Assembly: GCF_039542225.1 (NCBI RefSeq)
Contig: NZ_BAABHS010000003.1
Span: forward strand, 1-64,000
Direction of reading: 5' to 3'
Source of the DNA: Yinghuangia aomiensis
Lineage (GTDB): Bacteria > Actinomycetota > Actinomycetes > Streptomycetales > Streptomycetaceae
Length of the DNA: 64,000 bases
Under the pieces are notes generated by a model. That model worked only from the letters and a program-made list of their open reading frames with translations, was not told where the DNA came from and ran no database searches. Shown here in pieces: positions 1 through 7,843 of this stretch; within the stretch, counting starts at the first letter, position 1; every line of letters begins with the position of its first letter. Both the position numbers and the translations under genes were made by a program.

Positions 1-284
1 CCTCTGCCCCGGCCGTCCGCGCCGAGGGCGCCGGACCGCGTGGCCTGGCGCGCCGCGGCGCGGGTCTGCGCCCGGGGACCCGCGCCCGCGGCCTCCGATG
101 CGGATGTGGAAGGGGCAGTCGAGGGGGATCCGGAGCCGCCGTCCGGCGCCGGAGCCGACGGAGACGCCGCCCGGGGACGCACGGACCCCGGTTCCGCGGC
201 GTTTTCGGACGGCGTGCTCCCCCGAACATGCGAAGCGCGCCCTTCCGGGCGCGGCTGTGCCGACCTGCGACGGTGCTCACTCAT
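1..284 (-). CDS. N-terminus of a class A penicillin-binding protein (cut by window edge)
   Basis: Reading leftward from an ATG at 284, 94 codons stay open to the window edge. The product begins MSEHRRRSAQPRPEGR and continues as a Pro/Ala/Ser/Arg-rich cytoplasmic tail. Streptomyces bifunctional transglycosylase/transpeptidases encoded divergently from padR-ino1 start with a very similar MSEHRR tail, so the family call rests on that resemblance and on synteny. No catalytic domain is visible here. A GAGGAG Shine-Dalgarno-like stretch lies about 10 nt upstream of the ATG. If the call is right, the missing part holds a single membrane segment, a GT51 glycosyltransferase and a transpeptidase domain that polymerise and cross-link peptidoglycan outside the membrane. 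Confidence 0.6.
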   Translation of the reverse strand, partial: MSEHRRRSAQPRPEGRASHVRGSTPSENAAEPGSVRPRAASPSAPAPDGGSGSPSTAPSTSASEAAGAGPRAQTRAAARQATRSGALGADGRGR

Positions 285-894
285 GAATTCGCTGCTCCTC
301 GGCCGTACGGCGGGGAGACCGCACGGGTCGTGGCTGTCCGTTCCCCAGGACGCGCGCGGGCGTCGAACGGTTGCGGAGGCGGTCCGGGGTACCACATGGC
401 GGACCAGAGTACGCGCGGACGCAACGCCGGAAATCCGGACTCCTCTGGGCAATTCCGCACGAGTGGCCCACCGCGGAACCTGGAAATGCCCTGGGAGTTC
501 GCCCTCGGCGCCACCGCCCTCCGCCGGCCGCCCCGTGTCGGTCTACGCGCCCGCACCACCGGACGCCGAGGCGCGAATCCCCCGCAAACGACCGCCGGAC
601 GACGGCGAAGAGACCGTGCGGAGACCTGGACGTAACCCTCCTGTGACTTGCGTCACCGACCCCGTTGTTGCACGGCATGCCGAGGAGACCTATCGTTCCG
701 ATGTATCGACTCGATACATCGAGCCGATACGACAGCCGGGATGCACCACGTCCCACGTCACACCCACCGCCTGTGGGTGGTCGTGGAACGGGGTGGATCC
801 CCCGGTCTTCAGGCCGTCGGCGACCGTATCCCACGCGGCCCCGACGGGACCGGGCAGTCCGGTGGCGGCCACGCGAAGGTTGGAGGGGAAGCGG
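285..894. other. Divergent intergenic region, 610 bp, no convincing gene
   Basis: This gap separates the leftward penicillin-binding protein start from padR. Open frames on both strands here are arginine-rich GC-driven reading frames without a plausible start signal or family resemblance. The only clear structure is the inverted repeat at 699-721. Base composition is less GC-biased between about 640 and 780, as expected for a promoter region. Confidence 0.6.
699..721. promoter_or_regulatory. Inverted repeat, candidate PadR operator
   Basis: Two perfect 10-bp arms, CGATGTATCG and CGATACATCG, are separated by ACT. The half-sites contain ATGT and ACAT, the core of operators bound by many PadR-family repressors, although the usual spacing in that family is shorter. 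The repeat lies 174 bp upstream of the padR start, so autoregulation is a natural inference. It may also act on the divergent penicillin-binding protein gene. Confidence 0.5.
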
Positions 895-1563
895 ATGAGC
901 AGGCGCGGAGGCGTCCTCGAGTTCGCCACTCTCGGCCTGCTGCACGACACCCCGATGCACGGGTACGAACTGCGCAAGCGGCTCAACACCGTGCTCGGGC
1001 CGTTCCGTGCGATCGCGTACGGGACCCTCTACCCGTGTCTGAAGTCCCTGCTCGAGCGGGGCCTGATCATGGAAGAGGAGCCCGAGCAGGTCGCCGCCGC
1101 CCTGGCCGGCGGCAAGCGGGCGCGCATCGTCTACAAGCTCACCGCGCACGGCAAAGAGCACTTCCAGGAGCTGCTGTCCGACTCGGGAGTCAACTCCTGG
1201 GAGGACGAGAACTTCGGTGTGCACTTCGCCTTCTTCAGCCGCACGGACCGCGAGGTGCGCATGCGCATCCTCGAAGGCCGGCGCAGCAAGCTCGAAGAGC
1301 GCCTGGAGCGCGTGCGCAATTCGCTGTCCAGCACGCGCGAGCGGTTGGACGGCTACACGCTCGAGCTGCAGCGCCACGGTCTGGAGTCCGTGGAGCGTGA
1401 GGTGCGCTGGCTGAACGAGCTGATCAACGCCGAGCGGTCGGCCGGGGAGACCCCGGAGGCCGGCGGCGGCGAGCAGCCCGAGAAGACCGAGAAGAACACC
1501 GGGACGACCACCCGGCAAAACCATCAGGACGCGGCCTCGGACCCGTCCGCAGCAACCAGTTGA
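895..1563 (+). CDS. PadR-family transcriptional regulator
   Basis: A 222-residue cytoplasmic DNA-binding protein. The N-terminal winged helix (about residues 8-95) contains the family hallmark LGLLHDTPMHGYELRKRL and the GTLYPCLKSLLERGL recognition region. A long helical, charged C-terminal dimerisation domain follows (about 120-185), then a low-complexity acidic/Thr tail. The ATG at 895 is preceded by GGAGGGGAAG. Fifty bases separate its stop from ino1, so the two are probably cotranscribed. The ligand is unknown. PadR proteins usually act as repressors, often of their own gene, which fits the palindrome at 699-721. The linkage of this regulator to ino1 is conserved in streptomycetes, from memory of gene order. 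Confidence 0.85.
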   Translation: MSRRGGVLEFATLGLLHDTPMHGYELRKRLNTVLGPFRAIAYGTLYPCLKSLLERGLIMEEEPEQVAAALAGGKRARIVYKLTAHGKEHFQELLSDSGVNSWEDENFGVHFAFFSRTDREVRMRILEGRRSKLEERLERVRNSLSSTRERLDGYTLELQRHGLESVEREVRWLNELINAERSAGETPEAGGGEQPEKTEKNTGTTTRQNHQDAASDPSAATS

Positions 1564-1613
1564 TGTCCGCCGATTCACGGCGGGGATCATTGAGACCACA
1601 GGGAGCAACCGGA

Positions 1614-2693
1614 ATGGGTTCGGTTCGCGTAGCCATCGTCGGCGTGGGCAACTGCGCCGCTTCGCTGGTGCAGGGCGTCGAGTACTACAAGGACGCCGAC
1701 CCCAACAGCCGCGTACCCGGCCTCATGCACGTGCAGTTCGGCGACTACCACGTGCGTGACGTCAAGTTCGTTGCCGCGTTCGACGTGGACGCGAAGAAGG
1801 TCGGCTTCGACCTGGCGGACGCCATCGGCGCCAGCGAGAACAACACCATCAAGATCTGCGACGTGCCTCCGACCGGTGTGACCGTGCAGCGCGGCCACAC
1901 CCTCGACGGTCTCGGCAAGTACTACCTGCAGACCATCGAGGAATCGCCCGAGCAGGCGGTCGACGTCGTCAAGGTCCTCAAGGACACCGAAGCCGACGTC
2001 CTCGTGTGCTACCTGCCGGTGGGTTCGGAAGCCGCCGCGAAGTTCTACGCCCAGTGCGCCATCGACGCGGGCGTGGCGTTCGTCAACGCGCTGCCGGTGT
2101 TCATCGCGGGCACCAAGGAGTGGGCGGACAAGTTCACCGAGGCGGGCGTCCCAATCGTCGGCGACGACATCAAGTCGCAGGTCGGCGCCACCATCACGCA
2201 CCGCGTGCTGGCCAAGCTGTTCGAAGACCGCGGCGTCATCCTCGAGCGCACGATGCAGCTCAACGTCGGCGGCAACATGGACTTCATGAACATGCTCGAG
2301 CGCGAGCGCCTGGAGTCCAAGAAGATCTCCAAGACCCAGGCGGTCACCTCGCAGATCAACCGCGACCTTGGTGCGAACAACGTGCACATCGGCCCGTCGG
2401 ACTACGTCGCCTGGCTCGACGACCGCAAGTGGGCGTACGTGCGCCTCGAAGGCCGCGCCTTCGGCGACGTCCCGCTGAACCTGGAGTACAAGCTCGAGGT
2501 GTGGGACTCCCCGAACTCCGCGGGCGTCATCATCGACGCGGTGCGCGCCGCGAAGATCGCGAAGGACCGCGGTATCGGCGGCCCGATCCTGTCGGCGTCC
2601 TCGTACTTCATGAAGTCCCCGCCGGTGCAGTACTTCGACGACGAGGCCCGCAACGCCGTCGAGGCGTTCATCAAGGGCGAGGTCGAGCGCTGA
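1614..2693 (+). CDS. ino1: Myo-inositol-1-phosphate synthase
   Basis: A 359-residue NAD-dependent enzyme that converts glucose 6-phosphate to inositol 1-phosphate, the entry point to mycothiol and phosphatidylinositol in actinobacteria. The N-terminal Rossmann motif is VAIVGVGNCAASLVQGVEYY. The catalytic-domain signatures GDDIKSQVGATITHR and LNVGGNMDFMNML are intact, followed by SKTQAV. Length matches the short bacterial/actinobacterial form of the family. The ATG at 1614 follows GGGAGCAACCGGA. It lies directly downstream of padR, and a strong hairpin at 2723-2768 ends the unit. Confidence 0.95.
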   Translation: MGSVRVAIVGVGNCAASLVQGVEYYKDADPNSRVPGLMHVQFGDYHVRDVKFVAAFDVDAKKVGFDLADAIGASENNTIKICDVPPTGVTVQRGHTLDGLGKYYLQTIEESPEQAVDVVKVLKDTEADVLVCYLPVGSEAAAKFYAQCAIDAGVAFVNALPVFIAGTKEWADKFTEAGVPIVGDDIKSQVGATITHRVLAKLFEDRGVILERTMQLNVGGNMDFMNMLERERLESKKISKTQAVTSQINRDLGANNVHIGPSDYVAWLDDRKWAYVRLEGRAFGDVPLNLEYKLEVWDSPNSAGVIIDAVRAAKIAKDRGIGGPILSASSYFMKSPPVQYFDDEARNAVEAFIKGEVER

Positions 2694-2722
2694 ATTCCGG
2701 CGTGACCGGCTGAGCGTTCCGA

Positions 2723-2768
2723 CCGGAGGCCCGGTATCCCCCCAGGGGGTGCCGGGCCTCCGGTCTTT
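2723..2768 (+). terminator. Rho-independent-like terminator after ino1
   Basis: Arms CCGGAGGCCCGG and CCGGGCCTCCGG form a 12-bp perfect stem, and TCTTT follows. It ends just before the start of the next gene. Confidence 0.75.
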
Positions 2769-2787
2769 CCCGGGTACGTTTGCCTGC

Positions 2788-4107
2788 GTGTCACTGGTGC
2801 GCGATCTGCGCGAGCTGCTGCGGCTGCGGGACTTCCGGCGGCTGTTCGCGACCCGGCTGACGTCCCAGCTGTCCGACGGGGTGTTCCAGGTCGCGCTCGC
2901 CGGGCACGTGTTCTTCTCCCCGGAGAAGCACACCGGGGCCGGCGACATCGCGGCGGCGTTCGCCGTACTGCTGCTGCCCTACTCGCTCGTCGGTCCGTTC
3001 ACCGGCGTCCTGCTCGACCGGTGGCGGCGCCGCCAGGTGCTGGTGTGGTGCAACCTGCTGCGCGCCGGGCTGGTCGTGGCGACCGGTGCGCTCGTACTCG
3101 CCCGGGTGCCCGACGCGGTGTTCTACGTCGCCGCGCTCGCGGTGCTGTCCGTCAACCGCTTCGTGCTGGCCGGGCTGTCCGCGTCGCTGCCGCGCGTGGT
3201 CCCCGAAGAGAAGCTCGTCGTCGCCAACGCCGTCTCCCCCACGGCGGGCACGGTCGTCGCGTCCGCCGGCGCGCTCGCCGCGGTCGTCGTGCATCTGTTC
3301 GTGCCCGCGGGCACCGTGGCGACCGCGCTGGTCGTCTTCATCGCCGCCGCGCTGTACGTGGGCTCGGCCGCGGTCGCCGCCACGATGGCCGTCGACCTGC
3401 TCGGCCCGGATCCCGGGGAAGTCGTGCCGCGGGTCCGCGACGCGGTGCTCGGCGTCGCACGCGGGCTGCGGGACGGCGCCCGGCACGTGCGGCAGCGCCG
3501 GGCGCCCGCCGACGCGCTGCTCCTCATCACCGCGATGCGGTTCTGCTTCGGCGTGCTCACCGTGATGACGCTGCTGCTGTGCCGGAACGTGTTCAACGAC
3601 CCGGCGGACACCGACAAGGGCCTCGCCACGCTCGGCGTGACGGTCGCGGTGACCGCCGCCGGGTTCTTCGTCGCGGCCGTGGTGACGCCGATCGTCACGC
3701 CGCGGATCGGCGTGGCCGCGTGGATCGTGGTGTGCGCGGGGGGCGGCGCCGTGGGGCAGCTGCCCATCGCGGTGTTCCAGCTCGGGCCGCTGCTGGTCGC
3801 CGCCTTCCTGCTCGGGCTGGTGTCGCAGGGCGCCAAGATCGGCGTCGACACCATCGTGCAGACGACCGTGGACGACGCCTACCGCGGCCGGGTGTTCTCC
3901 GTCTACGACGTCCTGTTCAACGTGTCCTTCGTCGGCGCGGCCGCCGTCGCGGCGGTGACGCTGCCCGCCGACGGGCGGTCGGTCGGGGTGCTCCTCGGGG
4001 TGGCCGCGCTGTACGCCGCCGCGGCGCTGCTGTACGCGCTCGCGGTGCGCCGCAGGCCGCCCATCGAGGCGGTCTTCGCGGCCCAGGCGTCCGCTGGGCA
4101 GGACTGA
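2788..4107 (+). CDS. MFS transporter
   Basis: A 439-residue integral membrane protein with about 12 hydrophobic segments. The N-terminus reads RDFRRLFATRLTSQLSDGVFQVALA, typical of the major facilitator superfamily multidrug-type permeases conserved beside ino1. The loop GPFTGVLLDRWRRRQVLV matches the MFS signature between TM2 and TM3. The substrate is not predictable. I chose the GTG at 2788. A TACGTT -10-like hexamer ends 7 nt before it, so the message could be leaderless. The gene stands alone between hairpins at 2723-2768 and 4110-4126. Confidence 0.85.
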   Translation: MSLVRDLRELLRLRDFRRLFATRLTSQLSDGVFQVALAGHVFFSPEKHTGAGDIAAAFAVLLLPYSLVGPFTGVLLDRWRRRQVLVWCNLLRAGLVVATGALVLARVPDAVFYVAALAVLSVNRFVLAGLSASLPRVVPEEKLVVANAVSPTAGTVVASAGALAAVVVHLFVPAGTVATALVVFIAAALYVGSAAVAATMAVDLLGPDPGEVVPRVRDAVLGVARGLRDGARHVRQRRAPADALLLITAMRFCFGVLTVMTLLLCRNVFNDPADTDKGLATLGVTVAVTAAGFFVAAVVTPIVTPRIGVAAWIVVCAGGGAVGQLPIAVFQLGPLLVAAFLLGLVSQGAKIGVDTIVQTTVDDAYRGRVFSVYDVLFNVSFVGAAAVAAVTLPADGRSVGVLLGVAALYAAAALLYALAVRRRPPIEAVFAAQASAGQD

Positions 4108-4109
4108 GC

Positions 4110-4126
4110 GTCCCGGGAAACGGGAC
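4110..4126 (+). terminator. Short hairpin after the MFS gene
   Basis: GTCCCG and CGGGAC arms enclose a 5-nt loop just after the stop codon. There is no T-run, so this is only a possible terminator. Confidence 0.4.
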
Positions 4127-4277
4127 GGTAATACCGAAAAGTTGGTCGCTTTTGGGCGGCAATCGCGGCATTTGCCGACCGCAGGGCGAGACCGATGTGA
4201 AGCATCTCAAAGATCGACTTTGCGGTAGCTAGTGCGTGCCGGGTCGCGGCGTTCTAATCTGCCTCATCACCGATCGA

Positions 4278-4298
4278 CCAACGATCCTTTTTCGTTGG
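4278..4298. promoter_or_regulatory. Inverted repeat upstream of the small membrane protein gene
   Basis: CCAACGA and TCGTTGG arms flank a pyrimidine-rich 7-nt spacer, 45 bp before the next start codon. It could be an operator or a 5' leader hairpin. Nothing else in the 235-bp gap is recognisable. Confidence 0.3.
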
Positions 4299-4342
4299 GT
4301 ATTCGTCGTATCCGCCGCATCCTGGCCACCCGGAGACCAATC

Positions 4343-4837
4343 ATGACCAACTACCCGCGCGCGTCCGATCCCGACCGGGTCCCGTACGTACCGGCTTGGT
4401 CGGACGCCACCCCGCCGCAGGGCCAGCCGGCGCCGGGGTACGGCGGGGCGCCCGCCGAGCTGCCCGGGCCCGGCGGTGCGGCACACGCGGGCGGCCGACG
4501 CGGCCGGGCGGTCCGCAGGGAACGCAGCGTGTGGCTCAGCCCGCTGGTCATCGGCCTCGTCGTGGTGCTGGCCGCGGTCGTCGGCGGCGGCATCTACCTG
4601 TACGTCTCCGGCGGCAAGTCGCGCGGGCTCTCCCAGGGCGACTGCCTCGACCAGCTGTCCGGCACCAGCCCGCACGTGGTCGACTGCACGTCGTCCGGCA
4701 CCAGGTACCAGATCGTGGCCATCATCAGGAACGCCATCGACGAGGGCCAGTGCCTTTCGGTAACCGGGGCCAACATCCCGTTCGTCATGGACGAGGGCGG
4801 CAAGCGCTCGGTGCTGTGCCTGACGAAGCTCGACTGA
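4343..4837 (+). CDS. Small membrane-anchored LppU/SCO3897-like protein
   Basis: 164 residues. A Pro/Gly-rich cytoplasmic N-terminus (about 1-65) is followed by one membrane segment, LSPLVIGLVVVLAAVVGGGIYLYV (about 66-90). The extracytoplasmic domain of about 70 residues has conserved cysteines in the order GDC, DC, GQC and LC. This four-cysteine layout resembles the LppU/SCO3897 group of actinobacterial proteins, whose role is unknown. The ATG at 4343 is preceded by CGGAGACC. The next gene encodes a protein of the same architecture, so the two look like a tandem duplication. The function is not known. Confidence 0.7.
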   Translation: MTNYPRASDPDRVPYVPAWSDATPPQGQPAPGYGGAPAELPGPGGAAHAGGRRGRAVRRERSVWLSPLVIGLVVVLAAVVGGGIYLYVSGGKSRGLSQGDCLDQLSGTSPHVVDCTSSGTRYQIVAIIRNAIDEGQCLSVTGANIPFVMDEGGKRSVLCLTKLD

Positions 4838-5046
4838 TTTTCCGGCCGCCCCGATTGTCCTCCGCAGGCGCAAAACTGAGTCGGGTACGCGCAATATCGA
4901 TCACCAAACCATCAAGTTATTGAGGCATTTGCTGATCGATGACCGATTTGACTGCGGGAAACGACTACACGATGTCATCAGGACCCCCTAGGGTGCTGGC
5001 CACTTGAGTGTCCCCCTCACGCAAATCCCCCCGACGGAGTCATCCC

Positions 5047-5565
5047 GTGTCGAACCCGTTCGCGAACGGTCCCCAGGGTCCCGCCGGCCAGCAGCCGCAG
5101 GGCCAGCCCTACGGCCAGCAGCCTTACGGCCAGCAGCCGCCCCAGCAGCCCTACGGCCAGGTCCCGCCGCAGGGGTACTACGGCGCCCCGCAGCCCCAGC
5201 AGCCCCAGCGCAAGCCGTGGCTGAAGTACCTGCGGATCGCTGTGCCGGTGATCGTGGTGGTGATCGCCGTCATCGGCTACTTCGCCAGCAAGAAGGACTC
5301 GGACGCCGAAGCAGCCAAGGTCGGCGACTGCATGAAGCACCTCAAGAAGGATGGCGGAGACGACGTCAAGAAGGCCGACTGCGGAACGCCGGACGGTCAG
5401 TACAAGGTCGTCGGCAAGTTCTCCGGCACCACGGACCGGGACAAGTGCGCCACAGTGGCCGAGTGGGACCAGACGGTCCAGATCTCGTTCTACATGAGCG
5501 GCAACGGCACCAAGCTCCTGTTGTGCCTGAACCCGGTTGCCGGCGTCGAGGACCCGCTGAGCTGA
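5047..5565 (+). CDS. Second small membrane-anchored protein, paralogue of the preceding gene
   Basis: 172 residues. The N-terminal 55 residues are Gln/Pro/Tyr-rich with repeated PYGQQP units. One membrane helix follows (YLRIAVPVIVVVIAVIGYFA, about 60-79), then an exported domain with cysteines in GDC, ADC, DKC and LLC contexts. The layout matches the product of the gene just upstream, although overall identity is low. The GTG at 5047 has a GACGGAG ribosome-binding site. Separate transcription is likely, because 209 bp of less GC-rich sequence lies between the genes. No function can be assigned. Confidence 0.7.
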   Translation: MSNPFANGPQGPAGQQPQGQPYGQQPYGQQPPQQPYGQVPPQGYYGAPQPQQPQRKPWLKYLRIAVPVIVVVIAVIGYFASKKDSDAEAAKVGDCMKHLKKDGGDDVKKADCGTPDGQYKVVGKFSGTTDRDKCATVAEWDQTVQISFYMSGNGTKLLLCLNPVAGVEDPLS

Positions 5566-5581
5566 CGGGCTTTTCGGCATA

Positions 5582-5635
5582 CGGCCGAGGCCGCCGCGGA
5601 AAGCTCCCTCCGCGGCGGCCTCGGCCGTTTTCTTG
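5582..5635 (+). terminator. Strong terminator between convergent genes
   Basis: CGGCCGAGGCCGCCGCGG pairs with a perfect complement ending at about 5627, and TTTTCTT follows. It serves the rightward small protein gene and separates it from the convergent cca gene. Confidence 0.85.
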
Positions 5636-5650
5636 TGCGCGGCGCGGCGG

Positions 5651-7159
5651 CTACTGCCGCTCCGCCCACCACTTCTTCAGTTCGGCGACGGCGGTCTCGT
5701 GGTCCATCGGGCCGTGTTCCAAGCGCATTTCCAGCATGTGCTTGTAGGCCTGCCCCACCTGCGGGCCCGGCGGGATGTCCAGGATCCCCATGATCTCGTT
5801 GCCGTCCAGGTCGGGCCGGATCGCGTCGAGCTGCTCCTGCTCCTGGAGGCGCGCGATGCGCTCCTCCAGCGAGTCGTACGCCCGCGCCAGCGCGGCCGCC
5901 TTGCGCCGGTTGCGCGTGGTGCAGTCCGACCGGGTCAGCTTGTGGAGCCGGTCGAGCAGCGGCCCCGCGTCCCGCACGTAGCGCCGCACCGCGGAGTCCG
6001 TCCACTCGCCGGTGCCGTAGCCGTGGAAACGCAGGTGGAGTTCGACCAGGCGCGCGACCTCGTCCGTGACGTCCTTCGGGTACTTCAGCGCCTTCATGCG
6101 CTTCTTCGTCATGTGCGCGCCGACCACCTCGTGGTGGTGGAACGAGACCCGCCCGTCGTCCTCGAAGCGCCGGGTGCGCGGCTTGCCGATGTCGTGCAGC
6201 AGCGCGGACAGCCGCAGCACCAGGTCGGGGCCGCCGGGCTTCTCCAGGTCCATGGCCTGTTCGAGCACGGTCAGGGTGTGCTCGTAGACGTCCTTGTGCC
6301 GGTGGTGCTCGTCCGACTCCAGCCGCAGCGTCGGGAGTTCCGGCAGCACGCGGGCGGCGATGCCGGTCTCGACGAGCAGCAGCAGGCCCTTGCGCGGGTT
6401 GTCGGACAGCACGAGCTTGGTGAACTCGTCGCGGACCCGTTCGGCGGAGACGATGTCGATCCGCTCGGCCATCGCGGTCATCGCGGCCACCACCTCGGGG
6501 GCCACCTCGAAGTCGAGCTGGGCGGCGAACCGGGCGGCGCGCATCATGCGCAGCGGGTCGTCGGCGAACGACGACTCGGGGGTGCCGGGGGTGCGCAGCA
6601 CGCGGTCGGCGAGGTCGGCGAGGCCGCCGTAGGGGTCGACGAAAGTGGTGCCGGGGAGGTCCACGGCCATCGCGTTGACGGTGAAGTCGCGGCGGACCAG
6701 GTCGTCCTCGATGGAGTCGCCGTAGCTGACCTCGGGCTTGCGCGAGGTGCGGTCGTAGGCTTCGGACCGGTATGTGGTGATTTCGATCTGGAAGTCCTGC
6801 TTGCGGCAGCCGACCGTGCCGAAGGCGATGCCGACTTCCCACACCGCGTCGGCCCACGGCCGGACCAGGGCGAGGACCTGCTCGGGGCGGGCGTCGGTGG
6901 TGAAGTCGAGGTCGTTGCCGAGGCGCCCGAGCAGGGCGTCCCGGACCGAGCCGCCGACCAGGGCGAGGCGGTGCCCGGCCGCGGCGAATCTGCGTCCGAG
7001 GTCGTCGGCGACGGGTGCCACGCGCAGGAGTTCGGCGACGGCGCGGCGCTGGACGACGGACAGCTGGTTCGACGCGCTCGCGTGCTCGGCGGGCGCGGCC
7101 GCCTGGCCGACGGGCGCGTCGGGCACGGCGGCGTGCGGGGTGTTCTTCGCGTGGGGCAC
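5651..7159 (-). CDS. cca: CCA tRNA nucleotidyltransferase
   Basis: A 502-residue enzyme that adds or repairs the CCA end of tRNAs. The class II nucleotidyltransferase head is present (LALVGGSVRDALLG, then NDLDFTTDA with the metal-binding aspartates), as is the RRDFTVNAMA motif. An HD phosphohydrolase domain follows (LLHDIGKPRT, plus HHHEVVGA). The HD domain is usual in actinobacterial orthologues. I chose the GTG at 7159 over an in-frame TTG at 7168 because a TACCCT -10-like hexamer ends 8 nt before the GTG. A leaderless message would exclude the TTG. It is divergent from the NUDIX gene. Confidence 0.9.
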   Translation of the reverse strand: MPHAKNTPHAAVPDAPVGQAAAPAEHASASNQLSVVQRRAVAELLRVAPVADDLGRRFAAAGHRLALVGGSVRDALLGRLGNDLDFTTDARPEQVLALVRPWADAVWEVGIAFGTVGCRKQDFQIEITTYRSEAYDRTSRKPEVSYGDSIEDDLVRRDFTVNAMAVDLPGTTFVDPYGGLADLADRVLRTPGTPESSFADDPLRMMRAARFAAQLDFEVAPEVVAAMTAMAERIDIVSAERVRDEFTKLVLSDNPRKGLLLLVETGIAARVLPELPTLRLESDEHHRHKDVYEHTLTVLEQAMDLEKPGGPDLVLRLSALLHDIGKPRTRRFEDDGRVSFHHHEVVGAHMTKKRMKALKYPKDVTDEVARLVELHLRFHGYGTGEWTDSAVRRYVRDAGPLLDRLHKLTRSDCTTRNRRKAAALARAYDSLEERIARLQEQEQLDAIRPDLDGNEIMGILDIPPGPQVGQAYKHMLEMRLEHGPMDHETAVAELKKWWAERQ

Positions 7160-7167
7160 GACGTACA

Positions 7168-7173
7168 AGGGTA
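7168..7173 (-). promoter_or_regulatory. Candidate -10 element for leaderless cca mRNA
   Basis: TACCCT on the minus strand lies 8 nt before the GTG of cca. No good -35 hexamer was recognised. Confidence 0.35.
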
Positions 7174-7369
7174 CGGGGACCGTGCCCGGCGCTCGTCACC
7201 TTTATGGCGTCACCCGCTCCGTCGGCGCCCCGAGCCGCGCGTCGGCCCCGCCCGGAACGCCCCCAAGGCGACCCGAGGACGACCCGGCGACCGGCCGCGG
7301 AGCGCGGATCGGGCGGTCCGTGCGCGGCGATGGGGTGATCTTGTATCCCCCGCGCCCGACCCGGCGCAC

Positions 7370-7375
7370 TAGGAT
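7370..7375 (+). promoter_or_regulatory. -10 element TAGGAT for leaderless NUDIX mRNA
   Basis: TAGGAT is the Streptomyces housekeeping -10 consensus. It ends 6 nt before the ATG, which places the transcription start at or next to the start codon. No ribosome-binding site is present. Confidence 0.55.
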
Positions 7376-7381
7376 TTCAGG

Positions 7382-7843
7382 ATGCCCTCTGAGACCACCC
7401 CGCCGCGGCGGAGGCTCAAGGCGGTCGAGGAGCACTCGGCCGGTGGCCTCGTCGTGGACCGGGACACACTGCGGGCCGCGCTGATCGCACGCCGCGATCG
7501 GCGCGGCCGGTTGGTGTGGTCGCTTCCCAAAGGGCATATCGAAGACGGTGAGAGCGCGGTCGAAGCCGCCCTCCGCGAGGTCGAGGAGGAGACCGGCATC
7601 GTCGGCCGCGTCCTCGCCAAGCTCGGGGTGATCGACTACTGGTTCACCGCACCCGACCGCCGTGTGCACAAGACCGTCCACCATTACCTGATGGAGGCGG
7701 CAGGCGGGGATCTTTCCGACGACGACATCGAGGTCGAGGCGGTGGCGTGGGTTCCGTTGGGCGCGCTTTCAGCCCGGCTCGCGTATCCCGACGAGCGCAA
7801 GCTCGCGGTGCGGGCTCCGGAGCTGTTGGCGGACACGGCGTGA
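7382..7843 (+). CDS. NUDIX hydrolase
   Basis: A 153-residue pyrophosphohydrolase. The complete Nudix box is visible as GHIEDGE, then seven residues, then REVEEETGI (about residues 50-72). The N-terminal EEHSAGGLVV strand and the WSLPKGH lead-in resemble MutT/Ap4A-type members that act next to murJ in actinobacteria. The substrate is unknown. The ATG at 7382 sits 6 nt after TAGGAT, suggesting leaderless translation. The stop codon overlaps the GTG of the next gene (GTGA), so translation of the two is coupled. Confidence 0.9.
   Translation: MPSETTPPRRRLKAVEEHSAGGLVVDRDTLRAALIARRDRRGRLVWSLPKGHIEDGESAVEAALREVEEETGIVGRVLAKLGVIDYWFTAPDRRVHKTVHHYLMEAAGGDLSDDDIEVEAVAWVPLGALSARLAYPDERKLAVRAPELLADTA

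Noticed and set aside
277..1608. A 443-codon leftward frame opposite padR
   Set aside because: It is antisense to padR, which has clear PadR motifs. Only the separate frame ending at the left edge (start at 284) looks like a gene.
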